Source of the DNA: Deltaproteobacteria bacterium
Lineage (GTDB): Bacteria > Myxococcota_A > Polyangia > JACPQR01
Length of the DNA: 39,351 nucleotides
Assembly: GCA_016190375.1 (NCBI GenBank)
Contig: JACPQR010000109.1
Location: 1-39,351, forward strand
Direction of reading: 5' to 3'
Shown here one piece after another: positions 10,501 through 17,231 of the stretch; within the stretch, counting starts at the first letter, position 1; every line of letters begins with the position of its first letter. Position numbers and translations under genes: made by a program. The notes beneath the pieces are model-generated. The model saw only the letters and a program-made list of their open reading frames with translations, searched no databases and was not told the origin of the DNA.

Positions 10501-13283
10501 GCGTACAGACCGGCGACGCGCCTCAGGAGCTCCAGCCGCTCGCCGGGATCGGTCGCGTGACCGAGCTGAACCTCGATGGCGCCCGCGAGGTGCTTGTGGT
10601 CCTGCGCTCCCTCGTAGATCGGAATGAGCGCGAGGGCCGCGTCGAGGTCACGCGGCTCGATCGAGAGGACCTTCTCGTAGCACTTCGCGGACCGGTCGAT
10701 CTTCTCCTTCTTCTCGCGCCAGAGCTGCGCCAGCTTGAAGAGAAGCTGGACCTTGGTCGCGTCCGTCGCGTTCGGCTGTTCGACCTCGCGTTCGAGCACG
10801 CGGATGAACTCGTCCCACTTGCCGCCCTCGGCGTAGAACTCCTCGAGCGCGTCCCAGGCGCCGAGCGCCAGGTACCGTTTCTTGAGCTGCTCCTGCGCGC
10901 GCCGGTCGCCCGGCTGCAGCTCGAGGAGCGCCTTCCATGCCCGGACCGCCCCGGCGTCGTCGTTGAGCTTGTCGCCGTAGATCATCCCGAGCTTCTGGAG
11001 CAGGTTGATCCGGGCGGCGGCGTCGGCCGTGAGCTCGACCTCTTTTTCGAGCACGGCTGCGAGGAGGCCCCAATCCTTGTTGCGCTCGTACAGGCCGGAG
11101 AGGGCAGTGAGCGCCCCCTCGTGCATCTCGTCGCCCTCGAGGACCTTCTGCCACAGCTCGATGCAGATGTTCGGGCGCTTGATCTTGTCCGTCGCGAGCT
11201 GCGCCATCTCGACGTACCGGCTCGTCCGATCGGCGACCTCGGTCAACCGGTCGGCTTCGCGCCGCAGGATCCCGACCAGCTTGTCCCAGTCGCGGCGCTT
11301 CTCGTACATCTGCTTGAGGAAGTCGGTCGCCTCGGCGTTCGAGCCGTCGATCTCGATCACGGCCTCGAAGGCCTTGATCGCCTCCGCCTGATTGGAGAAC
11401 CGCTCGATGAAGAGCTTGGCGATCCGGGTGTAGATCGCCACCTTCTCCGCCGGATCCGGCACCAGGGCAGCCATCGCCTGGAGCGACTTGATCAGGTCCG
11501 GCCAGCGCTTCATCGACTCGAACTTCTTCGCCTGCTCGTCGAGAGCCGCGAGCTTTGCCTGGTCGTCGGCACTCAGCGCCGCCGGGGCGCTGCTCGGGAC
11601 CGCGGGCTCGGGGCTCGGGACCGCGGGCTCGGGGCTCGGGGCCGGGGCCGCGGGGCTCGGGGCAGGCGCCGCCGGCGCGGCGGGCTCCTCGGGGACCGCC
11701 GACGCGGCCGGTTCCGGGGCTGCCGGGTGGGGCTCCTCGGGAGCCCTTCGCATCGAGGCCGCGCTGGTCGGGTCGGAGGGCGACACGTCGGTTGGCGCCG
11801 GATCGCGCTCGTCCGCCATCGCTGGGGGCGCCGGGATCGGCAGCTCCGACTCGCGCGCCTCCGCGCGGCCGGCGTGCGCGCTCGCGCCCTCGCCGTCCTC
11901 GGAAACGCGACTGATGACACCGGCGGGGAGCGAAACGCGATCGAGCGGGATCGCCGATGCGGGCTCCTCGTCGTGCGTGCCGCGGACCGCGGCGAGGATC
12001 TCGTCGGCCATCTCGCCCGTCTTCTGCCGGGCCTCGTCGTCCGACGCTTCCTGCCCCGCTTCGGATCGAGCGAAGGCGTCCACCTGCGCCAGGGCGGGAA
12101 CGTCGAGGACGGCCGTCGCAGGAACTGCGGGGGTGTCGCTGCCCCCGTTTCCCGGGGGCTCCGCTGGCGCGGAGCCAAGCCCGTACGTCTTGGCGAACGC
12201 GACGAGCTCCGGGTGCTCCGGGGCGACCGCCTGCAGTCGGCGGAAGAACTGCGTCGCGCGCTCCACGTCGCCGACCTGCTGCCACAGGATGGTGCCGGCC
12301 TGCGCGAGGAGAAACAGAGCGTCGCGGTCGCTAGAGGCGTGGCCCAGGCCGCGCTCCGCGAGCTGGACGAGGCGCGCCCACTCGCCGCGAGAGCCGTACA
12401 GCTCCCGGAGGTAGTTGAACGCGCCGTCGAGATCCGGCCGGAGCTCGAGGGCTCGCTCGAGGAACTGCGCGCCCTGATCCGGGCTCCCGTAGCGCACCAC
12501 CCACCGCGAGCCGAGCCGCATGCACACCTCGGCCCTGAGCCGATCGTCCGAGACGCTTCCCACCATCTCGAGCTGCAGCGCCAGGAGCTCGCCCAGCCGG
12601 TTCTGCTCCGACAGGTACTCCTCGAAAAGGTGCGCCGACTCCTCGTTCAGCGGATCGACCATCGCGGCCCGTCTGAGGAGCGACTCGGTCTCGGTCCCGC
12701 CGTTCCGGCGCGCGATGCGGGCGGACCGGACCAGGAGCTGCGACGCCCGCTTGGGATCGGCCTTCTCGATCTCGGTGGCGCTCGAGACCAGCGCGCGCAC
12801 TCGCGCCTCCCAGCCGCCACTCGCGTCGAGGTCCGCCGCCGCGGCGGTCGCCGACGCATCGCCCGGAACGATCTCGAGCGCGCGCGCGAGGCACGCGCGG
12901 GCCTTCTCGACCTCGCCGAGGTCGGCGAGGACGTCGCCGAGGGCTACGAGGAGCCGGACGGCACGGTCGGACGACTCCACCGTCTTGAGCTCGATGTCGA
13001 TGAGCTGCGCGACCATGGGGAGCTTGCCCATCTCGCGATAGATCGCGCGCGCCTTCTCGAGGGCCTTCGTGGCCGTCGGATTCAGCTTGAACGCCTTCTG
13101 GTATTGCTGCAGCGCCTTGACCTTCTGCAGGAACTTCTCCTCGAAGACCTCCCCCAGGCGCATGTGCAGCGAGGCCTTCTCCTCGTTCGTCTCGCGCGCC
13201 TCGAGCGCGCGCTCGATCTCGACGATGAGGCCTTCCCAGGTGCGATTTGCCTCGAAGCGGGTCAGCGTCTCACTGGTCGTCAT
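1578..13283 (-). CDS. gltI: Giant cytoplasmic TPR protein, GltI/AgmK-like
   Basis: The product is about 3901 aa, close to the roughly 3800 aa I recall for M. xanthus AgmK/GltI. There is no signal peptide or membrane segment, so it should be cytoplasmic, as reported for GltI. The ATG at 13283 has a GAGAG element just upstream; a GTG one codon earlier is possible. Residues 1-360 are TPRs and about 370-575 a Pro/Ala/Glu-rich linker. About 580-3560 is a near-continuous array of 72-residue double TPR units with the signature W..L...L......D......L...I..IYE..L.D...AI..Y..IL.IDP, each ending in ALxxLxRLY. A distinct C-terminal domain (about 3600-3901) resembles a degenerate M48 metallopeptidase. The gene lies 52 bases after a TPR envelope gene and ends the gltC-I cluster. 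In M. xanthus GltI belongs to the cytoplasmic side of the gliding complex. The family call is strong; a gliding role in this organism is inferred. Confidence 0.8.
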   Translation of the reverse strand: MTTSETLTRFEANRTWEGLIVEIERALEARETNEEKASLHMRLGEVFEEKFLQKVKALQQYQKAFKLNPTATKALEKARAIYREMGKLPMVAQLIDIELKTVESSDRAVRLLVALGDVLADLGEVEKARACLARALEIVPGDASATAAAADLDASGGWEARVRALVSSATEIEKADPKRASQLLVRSARIARRNGGTETESLLRRAAMVDPLNEESAHLFEEYLSEQNRLGELLALQLEMVGSVSDDRLRAEVCMRLGSRWVVRYGSPDQGAQFLERALELRPDLDGAFNYLRELYGSRGEWARLVQLAERGLGHASSDRDALFLLAQAGTILWQQVGDVERATQFFRRLQAVAPEHPELVAFAKTYGLGSAPAEPPGNGGSDTPAVPATAVLDVPALAQVDAFARSEAGQEASDDEARQKTGEMADEILAAVRGTHDEEPASAIPLDRVSLPAGVISRVSEDGEGASAHAGRAEARESELPIPAPPAMADERDPAPTDVSPSDPTSAASMRRAPEEPHPAAPEPAASAVPEEPAAPAAPAPSPAAPAPSPEPAVPSPEPAVPSSAPAALSADDQAKLAALDEQAKKFESMKRWPDLIKSLQAMAALVPDPAEKVAIYTRIAKLFIERFSNQAEAIKAFEAVIEIDGSNAEATDFLKQMYEKRRDWDKLVGILRREADRLTEVADRTSRYVEMAQLATDKIKRPNICIELWQKVLEGDEMHEGALTALSGLYERNKDWGLLAAVLEKEVELTADAAARINLLQKLGMIYGDKLNDDAGAVRAWKALLELQPGDRRAQEQLKKRYLALGAWDALEEFYAEGGKWDEFIRVLEREVEQPNATDATKVQLLFKLAQLWREKKEKIDRSAKCYEKVLSIEPRDLDAALALIPIYEGAQDHKHLAGAIEVQLGHATDPGERLELLRRVAGLYADKTREAGKAFDRYVTAIEVAPDEEWPRAELEKMAAETHRWEEVVGSYRKALEAVRDLDLELRMARVLNEELSRQDESLAVYQAVLADEPENREAIAALERLYAAMGRHEDLLGVFQKRMDLSLDPEERKEILYGIASLWEDQLGDLARAIATYVEITEAAGDEPRALSALDRLYLKTEDYLALAQILERELQQSPDDADLKFRLGQVVEQHLADTPRAIGVYREILDESPAHEPARGALEALLGHPDHRGEAARILEPIYEARADWGRLVEVDEILFATEEDVPARVALLQKIGRTWGTRLADPQKAFEAHSRAFKIDPTAEEPRVDLEKLSEILESWSEHVELLEGGAGAVEDPALARELWLKVASIYDERIGDPDLAVDAYNRVLAIDPQDATALEALEGLFNRTERWQDLIRVYRKKAELTFDATQKEAIFGQMAFIYDEMLSDPAEAITCHREILAIDATSEKALRALDSLFRRQEMWPDLADNLTQQLSLAADDAAAQTLQLRLASLREKQMGQVEAAIEIYREVIEKDSSNDEALTALERLQSIPAHELTIATILEPIYRNAQEHHKLIAVYEIMIARGEDPGAKVELLHKIGELYEIAADDPQKSFETYARALAFDPANPDTQNAIDRFARVLGAWPELARVYEQRVAAVEDPELQALLHAKAAQIYEEQLRDVDGAVGHHREVLRIDSQNLEAASALERLFQLSERYEDLARIYLTKAEILQDPDEKKDHLFRASRIYEEVLERPDDAVAVFLQILEIDPEEMQALDKLIELYLRLEQWERLLGVYQKKADLVSDIGLKKTLYYEVGTVYERELADVPHAIDTYQHILEFDPDDFPSIQRLDALYQASEAWHELLSILEREAELATDPNEVISFKYRISELWEKRLGDVTRAIEGYREILDVASDHEPTLAALEGLISQGQEANAAAGVLEPVYKAAGEWEKLIHVHEVQLEHCDDAFRSVELFHQIAELYEMQLSNDRSAFDTYARALQADNGNERTLASLERLAEQVNGWADLAGYYDRELERALEPERAVDIAARAARVFEEQLGDVENAIARHRKVLEFDAENRVAIHALDRLFGGSSRWVDLAEILRREVAIADSPEAILELQFRLGQLYQEELEDLDAAIECYREILAAAPEHDQTLNALEFLFAEGTKQPEIAQILEPLYRMSDEWQKLVGIYEVQLEKQPDPLERVQMIHRIAELQEEKLSDLGQAFAWQGRAFKEDPGTERTVEELERLARATDSWEDLCNIYLEVLGVTQEPDGQKTIAKRVARIYEEEMQETRRAEEIYTYVLEVDGLDAAALAALDRLYGDREAWEPLGDVLRKRIRIAESDEAKVDLMYRLGELSERELNLPDDAVRLYNDILANLDAQHGPSIKNLQNLYVQLGDYPNLFAVYEKELDIVSGDSAQADIFAKMASLASEQLDDVQKAVEIWNKVLDIRGEDAEALGALAILYERQENWRDLVDVLERQVATAGDENSQVAIYQKLGEVWGVRLGRDRNALENWQKVLDIDPGNMQALRALAGVYRNTQAWDELVSTLNRLIEVGLTELGDEEVREIYASLGELYGDTLMQPYEAVESWRKVLEVEPTDMRALAALERLHTQEGQWEECVAVLGRKADALQEPQERIDVYLQIAGMWDDKLGDRDSAGPAYQSILGIDPLHEQAFRALESLYRDGMSYEKLIELYFARIEAVEDVAARVELLQSIARVYEKDLSKPAEAFESLKMAFELDYANEKTADELERLASVTGNWTELLNSCNAVLQTVQDRRVRIELCLKIGKWYGEQLGHPEYAIPYYSQALTEDPDNANALRLLGELYRRTSQWQPLGQCLARQAEVTTDPDDKKEVLLQLGELQEEQLGQPDHAIKAYRQALDLDKLFGPALAALERLYRQSESWEALIGILERRAEAAENPDEQVELRLRIGELEEDRLADPAAAIKVYREILAADASCLPAMKGLERLYAKAERWQDLLDVLELELDSVTTERERITLLARMAGMLEEEFVKPDKAAERLEQVVEIDPQNENALKGLERLYRHQQRWHELIDSLVRHIGATSVRAEKVAMYEQIGQVYADEIGDPERAIEAYRNVLDLDEDHVGALDALTRLSEKIEDFAGALETMGRLVLLVRETEPVVELHHRMGRILDERMNDREAAVERYQNALDLEPGHLPSLGCLRAIHYDREDWPSAVRVLEQEQQHTENARARAKLLYEMGRICAERLDEAERSTGYYVEALRSDEENEDAALPLVEHYIERREWASAEPLLDMLVRKGAKREPAEAQRLHYQLGMVTSELGKDDKSLKAFQAAYNLDQSHLPTLKGIANAFYKKSDWDRSFKFYQMILVHHREAQTDAEIVEIFYRLGRIKLEVGERRKALNMFDKALEIDAKHRTTLEAVIGLHEKQNEWEQVIHFKRQMLAGVDEEEAYAILIEVGDIWQEKLNNGQKAIQTFTEALERRPGSYVVLHKLLELYHGTKQWKKAVEVLTRITSLEKDSTKLAKYFYTIAAIHRDEIKDIDAAIAAFNQALDHNYEHLKAFEAIDRILTQKKDWKELERNYRKMLHRIAGKGKTDVEVNLWHFLGEIYRTRMGQFEPAAEAFRMAARLDPANAQRHEILAELFMSIAGKHQEAVEEHRFLIDQNPWRVDSYKALRKIFFDSRQYDKAWCLCATLSYLKKADPEEQQFYEQYRTKGPVKAQARVDEERWVKDLFHPQEDLYIGKIFAALTPALRALKVRPQKDYGLKKKDRRDPLTDTVTFSKMFGYVAQVLNLPLPELYLRPDQQGGLAFAITEPAASVVGASLLSGYSPQDLTFIIAKHLSYYRSEHYIRWITPTTAELRTLLLAGIKMAAPKFNLPPDPSGVIEQTAAALAKGMAPLAYEDLGRVVRRFIEANIAVDLKKWTQAVELTACRAGLLLCNDLEITARLIQGEPPGAGDMPVKEKLKELVLFSISEEYFRLRQGLGIAIASEG
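6990..9737 (-). repeat. Higher-order repeat array inside the giant TPR gene
   Basis: Four copies of a block beginning [IV]LEP[IVL]Y start, on the minus strand, at 9737, 8822, 7691 and 6992. The distances between copies are 305, 377 and 233 codons, that is 233 plus one, two and zero units of 72 codons. Each block starts with about 90 residues of a distinct TPR variant (KL..VYE..., RIAELYE, AF..Y.RA...DP) followed by ordinary 72-residue double TPRs. The copies have diverged strongly in sequence but keep exact length. Confidence 0.85.
11592..11633 (-). repeat. Two identical 21-bp tandem units in the GltI linker
   Basis: Units 11592-11612 and 11613-11633 are identical, with a degenerate third copy to about 11665. 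On the minus strand they encode the heptad PEPAVPS within the Pro/Ala-rich linker. Perfect identity suggests recent slippage or duplication. Confidence 0.85.
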
Positions 13284-13335
13284 CACACTCTCTCGAGTCG
13301 TTCTGGCATTTCGACGGCGGGGGCGGATGTGGCGC

Positions 13336-14235
13336 TTACTGGACGGTCTCCTCCATCTCGAGGAGACGGTCGTTCGCGGCCTTCACGTAGTCGGCGCGCG
13401 CCCGCGATCCGGCGGTGTCGACGAACTTCTTGAGGTAGAGCTTCGCGTTCTCCTTGTTGTTCTGGAGCGCGTACGTCCACCCGAGGCTGAACAGCGCATC
13501 GGTCATCGAGGGGACGATGTCGAGCGCGTGACGGAACTCCCCGATCGCCTCGTCGTACTTGTGCTGCTCCTGGAACACCGTGCCGAGCCGCTGGTGGATG
13601 TCGGCACGCTCCTCGGTCCCTTCCGGCGCCACCTGCAGCGCGCTCTGGAAGACCTGCACGGCCTGGTCGAGGAACGCCAGGTCGGCGTACAACGAGCCGA
13701 GCCGGCTGTAGGCGGGCAAGAACCTCGGGTTCTTCTCGACGGCGGTCGTGTACGCCGTCAGCGAGGACTGCGACTCGTCGAGCTCCTCGAGCACCTGGCC
13801 GAGCCGGTAGTAGCCCTTGAAGAGGGCCGGCTCGAGCTCGATCGCCTTCTGGAACGACTGCTTGGCCTCGTCGAGCTCGCCGAGCTCCTGCTGGACCGTC
13901 CCGAGCTCGTAGTGATACCGCGCCTTGGTCGCGGAAAGCGCGATGGCCCGCGACAGGTTCTGGGCGGCGAGGCGCCAGTTCTCGGTCTCCATGTAGACCA
14001 GCGCGAGGTTGTGGAAGGCCTCCTCGTTCGTCGAGTCGATGGCGATCGCCCTCTGCAGCTCGCGGATGGCCTGCGGATAGAGCTTGCGCTTGAACTGCTC
14101 GACGCCGGTGTTGTTTGCCTCCATGGACTTCACCCGGTCCTGGCTGCAGTTGCCGGCCATGAGGACCGAGGAGGCGCACAAGACGAGGAGGAGCAGGAGG
14201 CCCCTGTTGAGGGAGCGGAGCGTCGAACGCTTCAT
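13336..14235 (-). CDS. TPR envelope protein with signal peptide, in the glt cluster
   Basis: The product is 299 aa. The ATG at 14235 is preferred over one at 14253 because GGGGAGA lies upstream of it and MKRSTLR then leads straight into the hydrophobic signal segment. The sequence around the first cysteine (LMAGNC) is a poor lipobox, so either a lipoprotein or a cleaved periplasmic protein is possible. Residues about 40-270 hold roughly seven TPRs (for example AFHNLALVYMETENW and YYRLGQVLEELDE). It sits between gltG and the giant gene, where M. xanthus carries gltH, but its helical TPR content does not fit an outer-membrane barrel. A terminator-like hairpin and a promoter separate it from gltG, so it and the giant gene can form their own transcription unit. 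Its specific function is unknown. Confidence 0.85.
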   Translation of the reverse strand: MKRSTLRSLNRGLLLLLVLCASSVLMAGNCSQDRVKSMEANNTGVEQFKRKLYPQAIRELQRAIAIDSTNEEAFHNLALVYMETENWRLAAQNLSRAIALSATKARYHYELGTVQQELGELDEAKQSFQKAIELEPALFKGYYRLGQVLEELDESQSSLTAYTTAVEKNPRFLPAYSRLGSLYADLAFLDQAVQVFQSALQVAPEGTEERADIHQRLGTVFQEQHKYDEAIGEFRHALDIVPSMTDALFSLGWTYALQNNKENAKLYLKKFVDTAGSRARADYVKAANDRLLEMEETVQ

Positions 14236-14316
14236 TTCGGTTTGTCTCCCCATTGTCCGGCAGAGGGCCGCGGCACCGACCGATCGGCCACTTGCAGGGT
14301 CACGAATCGCTCACGG

Positions 14317-14345
14317 ATTCTAAAGACACCGCCGCGGAAGGTAAA
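14317..14345 (-). promoter_or_regulatory. Predicted sigma70-type promoter for the TPR-gltI unit
   Basis: On the minus strand TTTACC (14340-14345) and TAGAAT (14317-14322) are separated by 17 bases, in an AT-richer pocket of the gap between gltG and the 299-aa TPR gene. Transcription would start near 14310, giving a leader of about 75 bases. Confidence 0.5.
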
Positions 14346-14425
14346 CAGAAATAGCTCGTCCGACGCGTGCTGCTGCTACGGGAAAAGCCGTCGGATTCTG
14401 CCGCACTGGACAGGCCACAAACGAC

Positions 14426-14457
14426 GAGGGCGGCGGGCATGACGGCCCACCGCCCTC
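14426..14457 (-). terminator. Hairpin terminator candidate after gltG
   Basis: A 12-bp inverted repeat (14426-14437 with 14446-14457, one G-U wobble) encloses an 8-base loop, 24 bases past the gltG stop. Only a weak T-rich stretch (GTTTG) follows, so termination may be partial. Confidence 0.55.
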
Positions 14458-14481
14458 GCGGATCTCCGAGTGGTCCCTACG

Positions 14482-16704
14482 TCACTGTTCTTCGACTCCC
14501 TCGTTGGCCGACTGGAGCATGAAGGGATAGGTGACCACGACTATGCCTCCCCCCTCCGGCGCCGGGAACGCCCAGCGCTTGACGGCACGCGACATGCAGC
14601 CCTCGGCCGTCGCGTTGCCCAGCGTCGAGCCCGCCACCACGGCTGTCTGGACCGCGCCCGACGGCGAGATCACGAAGTTGATGCTCACGCGGCCCTGCAA
14701 GTCGGGCCGCGTAGCGAGCTGCTGCTCGTAGCAGAACTTGATCTCGTTCATGTGCGAGCGCACGACCCGCCGGATGACCTCCTTCGAGAGCGCCCCTCGA
14801 ACGCTCGCCGTCCCGGGCCGGATCGTCGGCACGTGGGCGCTGCGGCCCCTCAGGCCGCCAGCGCCTCGCCCGTACCCGGACCCGGTGCCGCCGCCGCCGC
14901 CGTGGCCGATCGTGTTGAGGTTGCCGAGACCGATCGTTCCCTCGCCGGTGCCGCCGCCGCCGCGCCCGGTGCCGCGGAGCCCGAGGCCGCCGTATCCGAA
15001 GTTCTCGCCGACCTGATCACCCATCAGCGCCCCGAGCGCGTTCTCCGCGTCGTTGCCCAGAGCCGTGTCGCGCCCGTACGGAGAGGTCGGCGCGTTCCAC
15101 GAGCCGGAAGACGCCCTGAGAATCCCGAGGATGCCGGCGCTCTTGGCCTGCTCCTTCGCGGCTTCGCGGGCCATGTGCGGATCGGGGTTGTCCTCGGGTC
15201 CCTTGATCCCGTAGCGGTTGTTTGTCTTCTTGGCCTTCTGGTCTCCCATCTGGCCTTCTTCGCCCTTGTGCCGCTTGCCCTTGCCGCCCTCGTCGTCGTC
15301 CTTGTTGGAGTTCGACAGCCAGTCCGGGACCTCTTCGGTCTGGGTCTCGGGGGGCTCGATCATGTAGCGGACGTAGCGCGAGTCGCTCCCGAGCAGGTCG
15401 AGCGACAGGCTGTGGGCGTCCGGCGGCATGAACCACACGAGGAGCAAGAACGCCAGGTGGAACGCCGCGGAGCCCCCGATGTAAACGATCTGCCGTGGAT
15501 CGAGGCTCCCGAGCCCAGCTCCGGTCTTCTTTCCGGGCGACACGGAGTTGACCAGGAACGTCAGGCTCCCGACCTGGACCCTCGCTCGACCGCCGCGCGG
15601 AACCTGGAGCTGGTAGGCGCCCTGAGCCTCTCCAGAGGTTCGCGCCTGACCCGACGCGATGACGTCGCCGAGGCTCGTCGTCTGGCCGCCGACCGTGATG
15701 TCGCCGGTCGTTCCCGGGAGCAAGACGAGCGCACCCTCGGGCGTGACGAGCGAGACGCGCTCGGACCGGATGATCTCCATCGGAACGTAGAAGTCGACGT
15801 CCGTCGCTTCGCCGATCGAGAACCCCTTGCCCGTCTGCACGTGCGCGACGTTGAGGACGTTCAGGTCCCACATCGTCACGACCTCGATCGCCTCCGAGCC
15901 GTCCTGCATCTCCACGTCGTCGAGCTGGATCGACTGAGCCGGGTACGGTGACGCAACGGCCTCCTGAGGCACCGCCCCGCCGAAGGCGCCCCCGAACGGC
16001 GCAGCGCCGCCGAAGGGCGCAGCGCCGCCGAACGGAACCGCGCCGCCGAACGGCGCCCCACCAAGCGGCGCGCTCGCGATGGGCGCGGCCGGAGGAGCAA
16101 ACGGCGCCGGCGTGAAGGTCGCGGGAGGAGCCATTGGCACCGAAGCGGGCGCCGGAGGCGGCGCCGGCGGCGCGTATGCCGGAGGCGCAGCGGGCATCGG
16201 CGTCGTGGGCGGCACGAAGGCGGCCGGCGCAGCAGGCGGCGCCGGTGCGCGCGGGGCCGGAGGCGCCGAAGACGCACGTTGCACCGACGGCGGAGGGCTC
16301 GAGGAGGCAGCGACTCCCTGCAGCGTGTCTGCGGCGGCCGGCTCGGCCGGCGCAGAGACCGCCGTCGCGTCCTCGGCGGCCATCGCCTCGCCGATCTCCA
16401 CGACCACGCGCGTGTCTCCGAGAACGACCTCGTCGCCGTTCTGCAGCCGGCACTTGTTGACCTTCTGGCCGTTCACGATCGTACCGTGCGTGCTGCCGAG
16501 GTCGATGATGTAGATCTCGTCGGGCCCCGTGACCTCGATCACGGCGTGCATCCGCGAGACGTTCTCGTCATCGATCCGCAGGTGGCTCGACGCCAGCTTG
16601 CCGACCTTGATGATGTCCTGGACGAGCTGCTCGGTCCGGACGAGCTCACCCCCCTGGTAGATCTGGAATGTCAGAGGGATCTTCACGTTTCCACGCTTGT
16701 CCAT
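14482..16704 (-). CDS. gltG: GltG/PglI-like inner-membrane protein: FHA domain, one TM, TonB-like C-terminus
   Basis: The product is 740 aa. Residues about 25-100 are a forkhead-associated domain with the phosphothreonine-binding signature (SSHLRIDDENVSRMHAVIE, DLGSTHGTIVNG). A Pro/Ala-rich linker (about 110-265) contains about five PFGGA repeats. A beta-rich domain (about 270-395) precedes one membrane segment at about 405-428 (IVYIGGSAAFHLAFLLLVWF). An acidic/lysine and then Gly-rich stretch leads to a TonB-like domain at about 635-733 (IKFCYEQQL, CMSRAVKRWAFP, VTYPF). This order, FHA in the cytoplasm and TonB-like end in the periplasm, is that of M. xanthus GltG (PglI) and the Nfs paralogue NfsG. 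FHA domains bind phosphothreonine proteins, so Ser/Thr kinase input is likely. The GAGGGG ribosome site is seven bases from the ATG. The neighbours gltF and gltE support the assignment. Confidence 0.88.
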   Translation of the reverse strand: MDKRGNVKIPLTFQIYQGGELVRTEQLVQDIIKVGKLASSHLRIDDENVSRMHAVIEVTGPDEIYIIDLGSTHGTIVNGQKVNKCRLQNGDEVVLGDTRVVVEIGEAMAAEDATAVSAPAEPAAADTLQGVAASSSPPPSVQRASSAPPAPRAPAPPAAPAAFVPPTTPMPAAPPAYAPPAPPPAPASVPMAPPATFTPAPFAPPAAPIASAPLGGAPFGGAVPFGGAAPFGGAAPFGGAFGGAVPQEAVASPYPAQSIQLDDVEMQDGSEAIEVVTMWDLNVLNVAHVQTGKGFSIGEATDVDFYVPMEIIRSERVSLVTPEGALVLLPGTTGDITVGGQTTSLGDVIASGQARTSGEAQGAYQLQVPRGGRARVQVGSLTFLVNSVSPGKKTGAGLGSLDPRQIVYIGGSAAFHLAFLLLVWFMPPDAHSLSLDLLGSDSRYVRYMIEPPETQTEEVPDWLSNSNKDDDEGGKGKRHKGEEGQMGDQKAKKTNNRYGIKGPEDNPDPHMAREAAKEQAKSAGILGILRASSGSWNAPTSPYGRDTALGNDAENALGALMGDQVGENFGYGGLGLRGTGRGGGGTGEGTIGLGNLNTIGHGGGGGTGSGYGRGAGGLRGRSAHVPTIRPGTASVRGALSKEVIRRVVRSHMNEIKFCYEQQLATRPDLQGRVSINFVISPSGAVQTAVVAGSTLGNATAEGCMSRAVKRWAFPAPEGGGIVVVTYPFMLQSANEGVEEQ

Positions 16705-16710
16705 TTCGTA

Positions 16711-16722
16711 CCCCTCGAGGGG
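16711..16722 (-). promoter_or_regulatory. Palindrome covering the gltG ribosome-binding site
   Basis: CCCCTCGAGGGG is a perfect 12-base palindrome whose 3' half is the gltG Shine-Dalgarno. Folded as a 4-bp stem with a TCGA loop it could hide the site, or it could be a protein-binding dyad. Confidence 0.35.
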
Positions 16723-16787
16723 CCTCCGATGGCCTTGGTGTCAACCACTCGTCCCGACGGGAGACGGCTTCGCCCCGCCGGCAATCG

Positions 16788-17060
16788 CTACAAGTTCTCG
16801 ACCGATTTCAACATCTCGGGCACGAAGTGCTCCCGCACCCGGATCAAGCTCGACTGCCTCCCACGCCGACGGGCAAGCGCCATCTCGCCGTCGGGACGGA
16901 CGAGATCGCCCTGCACGATGTCGTCCTCGAAGTCGTAGGTCGTGGTCTGCGCCACTCCCCCGCCTCCGCCTCCTTGCGCGGGCTGCTGCTGCGCCAAGGC
17001 GCTGGCGCTGACCAGGAGCGTCGCACCGACGAACCCCAAGGCGATGACGAGTCTCTTCAT
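16788..17060 (-). CDS. gltF: Small periplasmic GltF-like protein
   Basis: The product is 90 aa. The start is set at the ATG at 17060, which opens a clean signal peptide (MKRLVIALGFVGATLLVSASALA) and has AGGACAGC upstream; the longer open frame to 17207 is not protein-like before this point. The mature protein begins with Gln/Gly-rich sequence and then a compact conserved-looking segment (YDFEDDIVQGDLVRPDGE, SSLIRVREHFVPEMLKS). The size, export signal, this segment and the position between gltE and gltG match what I recall of GltF (MXAN_4868), a periplasmic subunit. A predicted promoter sits directly upstream. The assignment rests on context and a remembered motif, not on an alignment. Confidence 0.65.
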   Translation of the reverse strand: MKRLVIALGFVGATLLVSASALAQQQPAQGGGGGGVAQTTTYDFEDDIVQGDLVRPDGEMALARRRGRQSSLIRVREHFVPEMLKSVENL

Positions 17061-17094
17061 GCTGTCCTCCGAGCGCAAGGGCCCCGAACCCGAA

Positions 17095-17123
17095 ACTCTA
17101 TTCGCCCGCCCAAAACCCGTCAA
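17095..17123 (-). promoter_or_regulatory. Predicted promoter upstream of gltF
   Basis: On the minus strand TTGACG (17118-17123) and TAGAGT (17095-17100) are spaced by 17 bases within the 171-base gltE-gltF gap, about 35 bases ahead of the gltF start. Confidence 0.45.
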
Positions 17124-17231
17124 CCTGTCCAACTCTGGACCTTCGTCGAGGTTCCGGCGCGTTAGACAACCGTCCTTTGCCCCTGTTCCAACGATCAGGG
17201 CTTGCATGCACCATGGGGCGAACGTCGACCC

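Noticed and set aside
6357..13433. Long plus-strand frames (887 and 1085 codons) opposite the giant gene
   Set aside because: These are antisense shadows; the repeating composition reflects the TPR repeats on the other strand.
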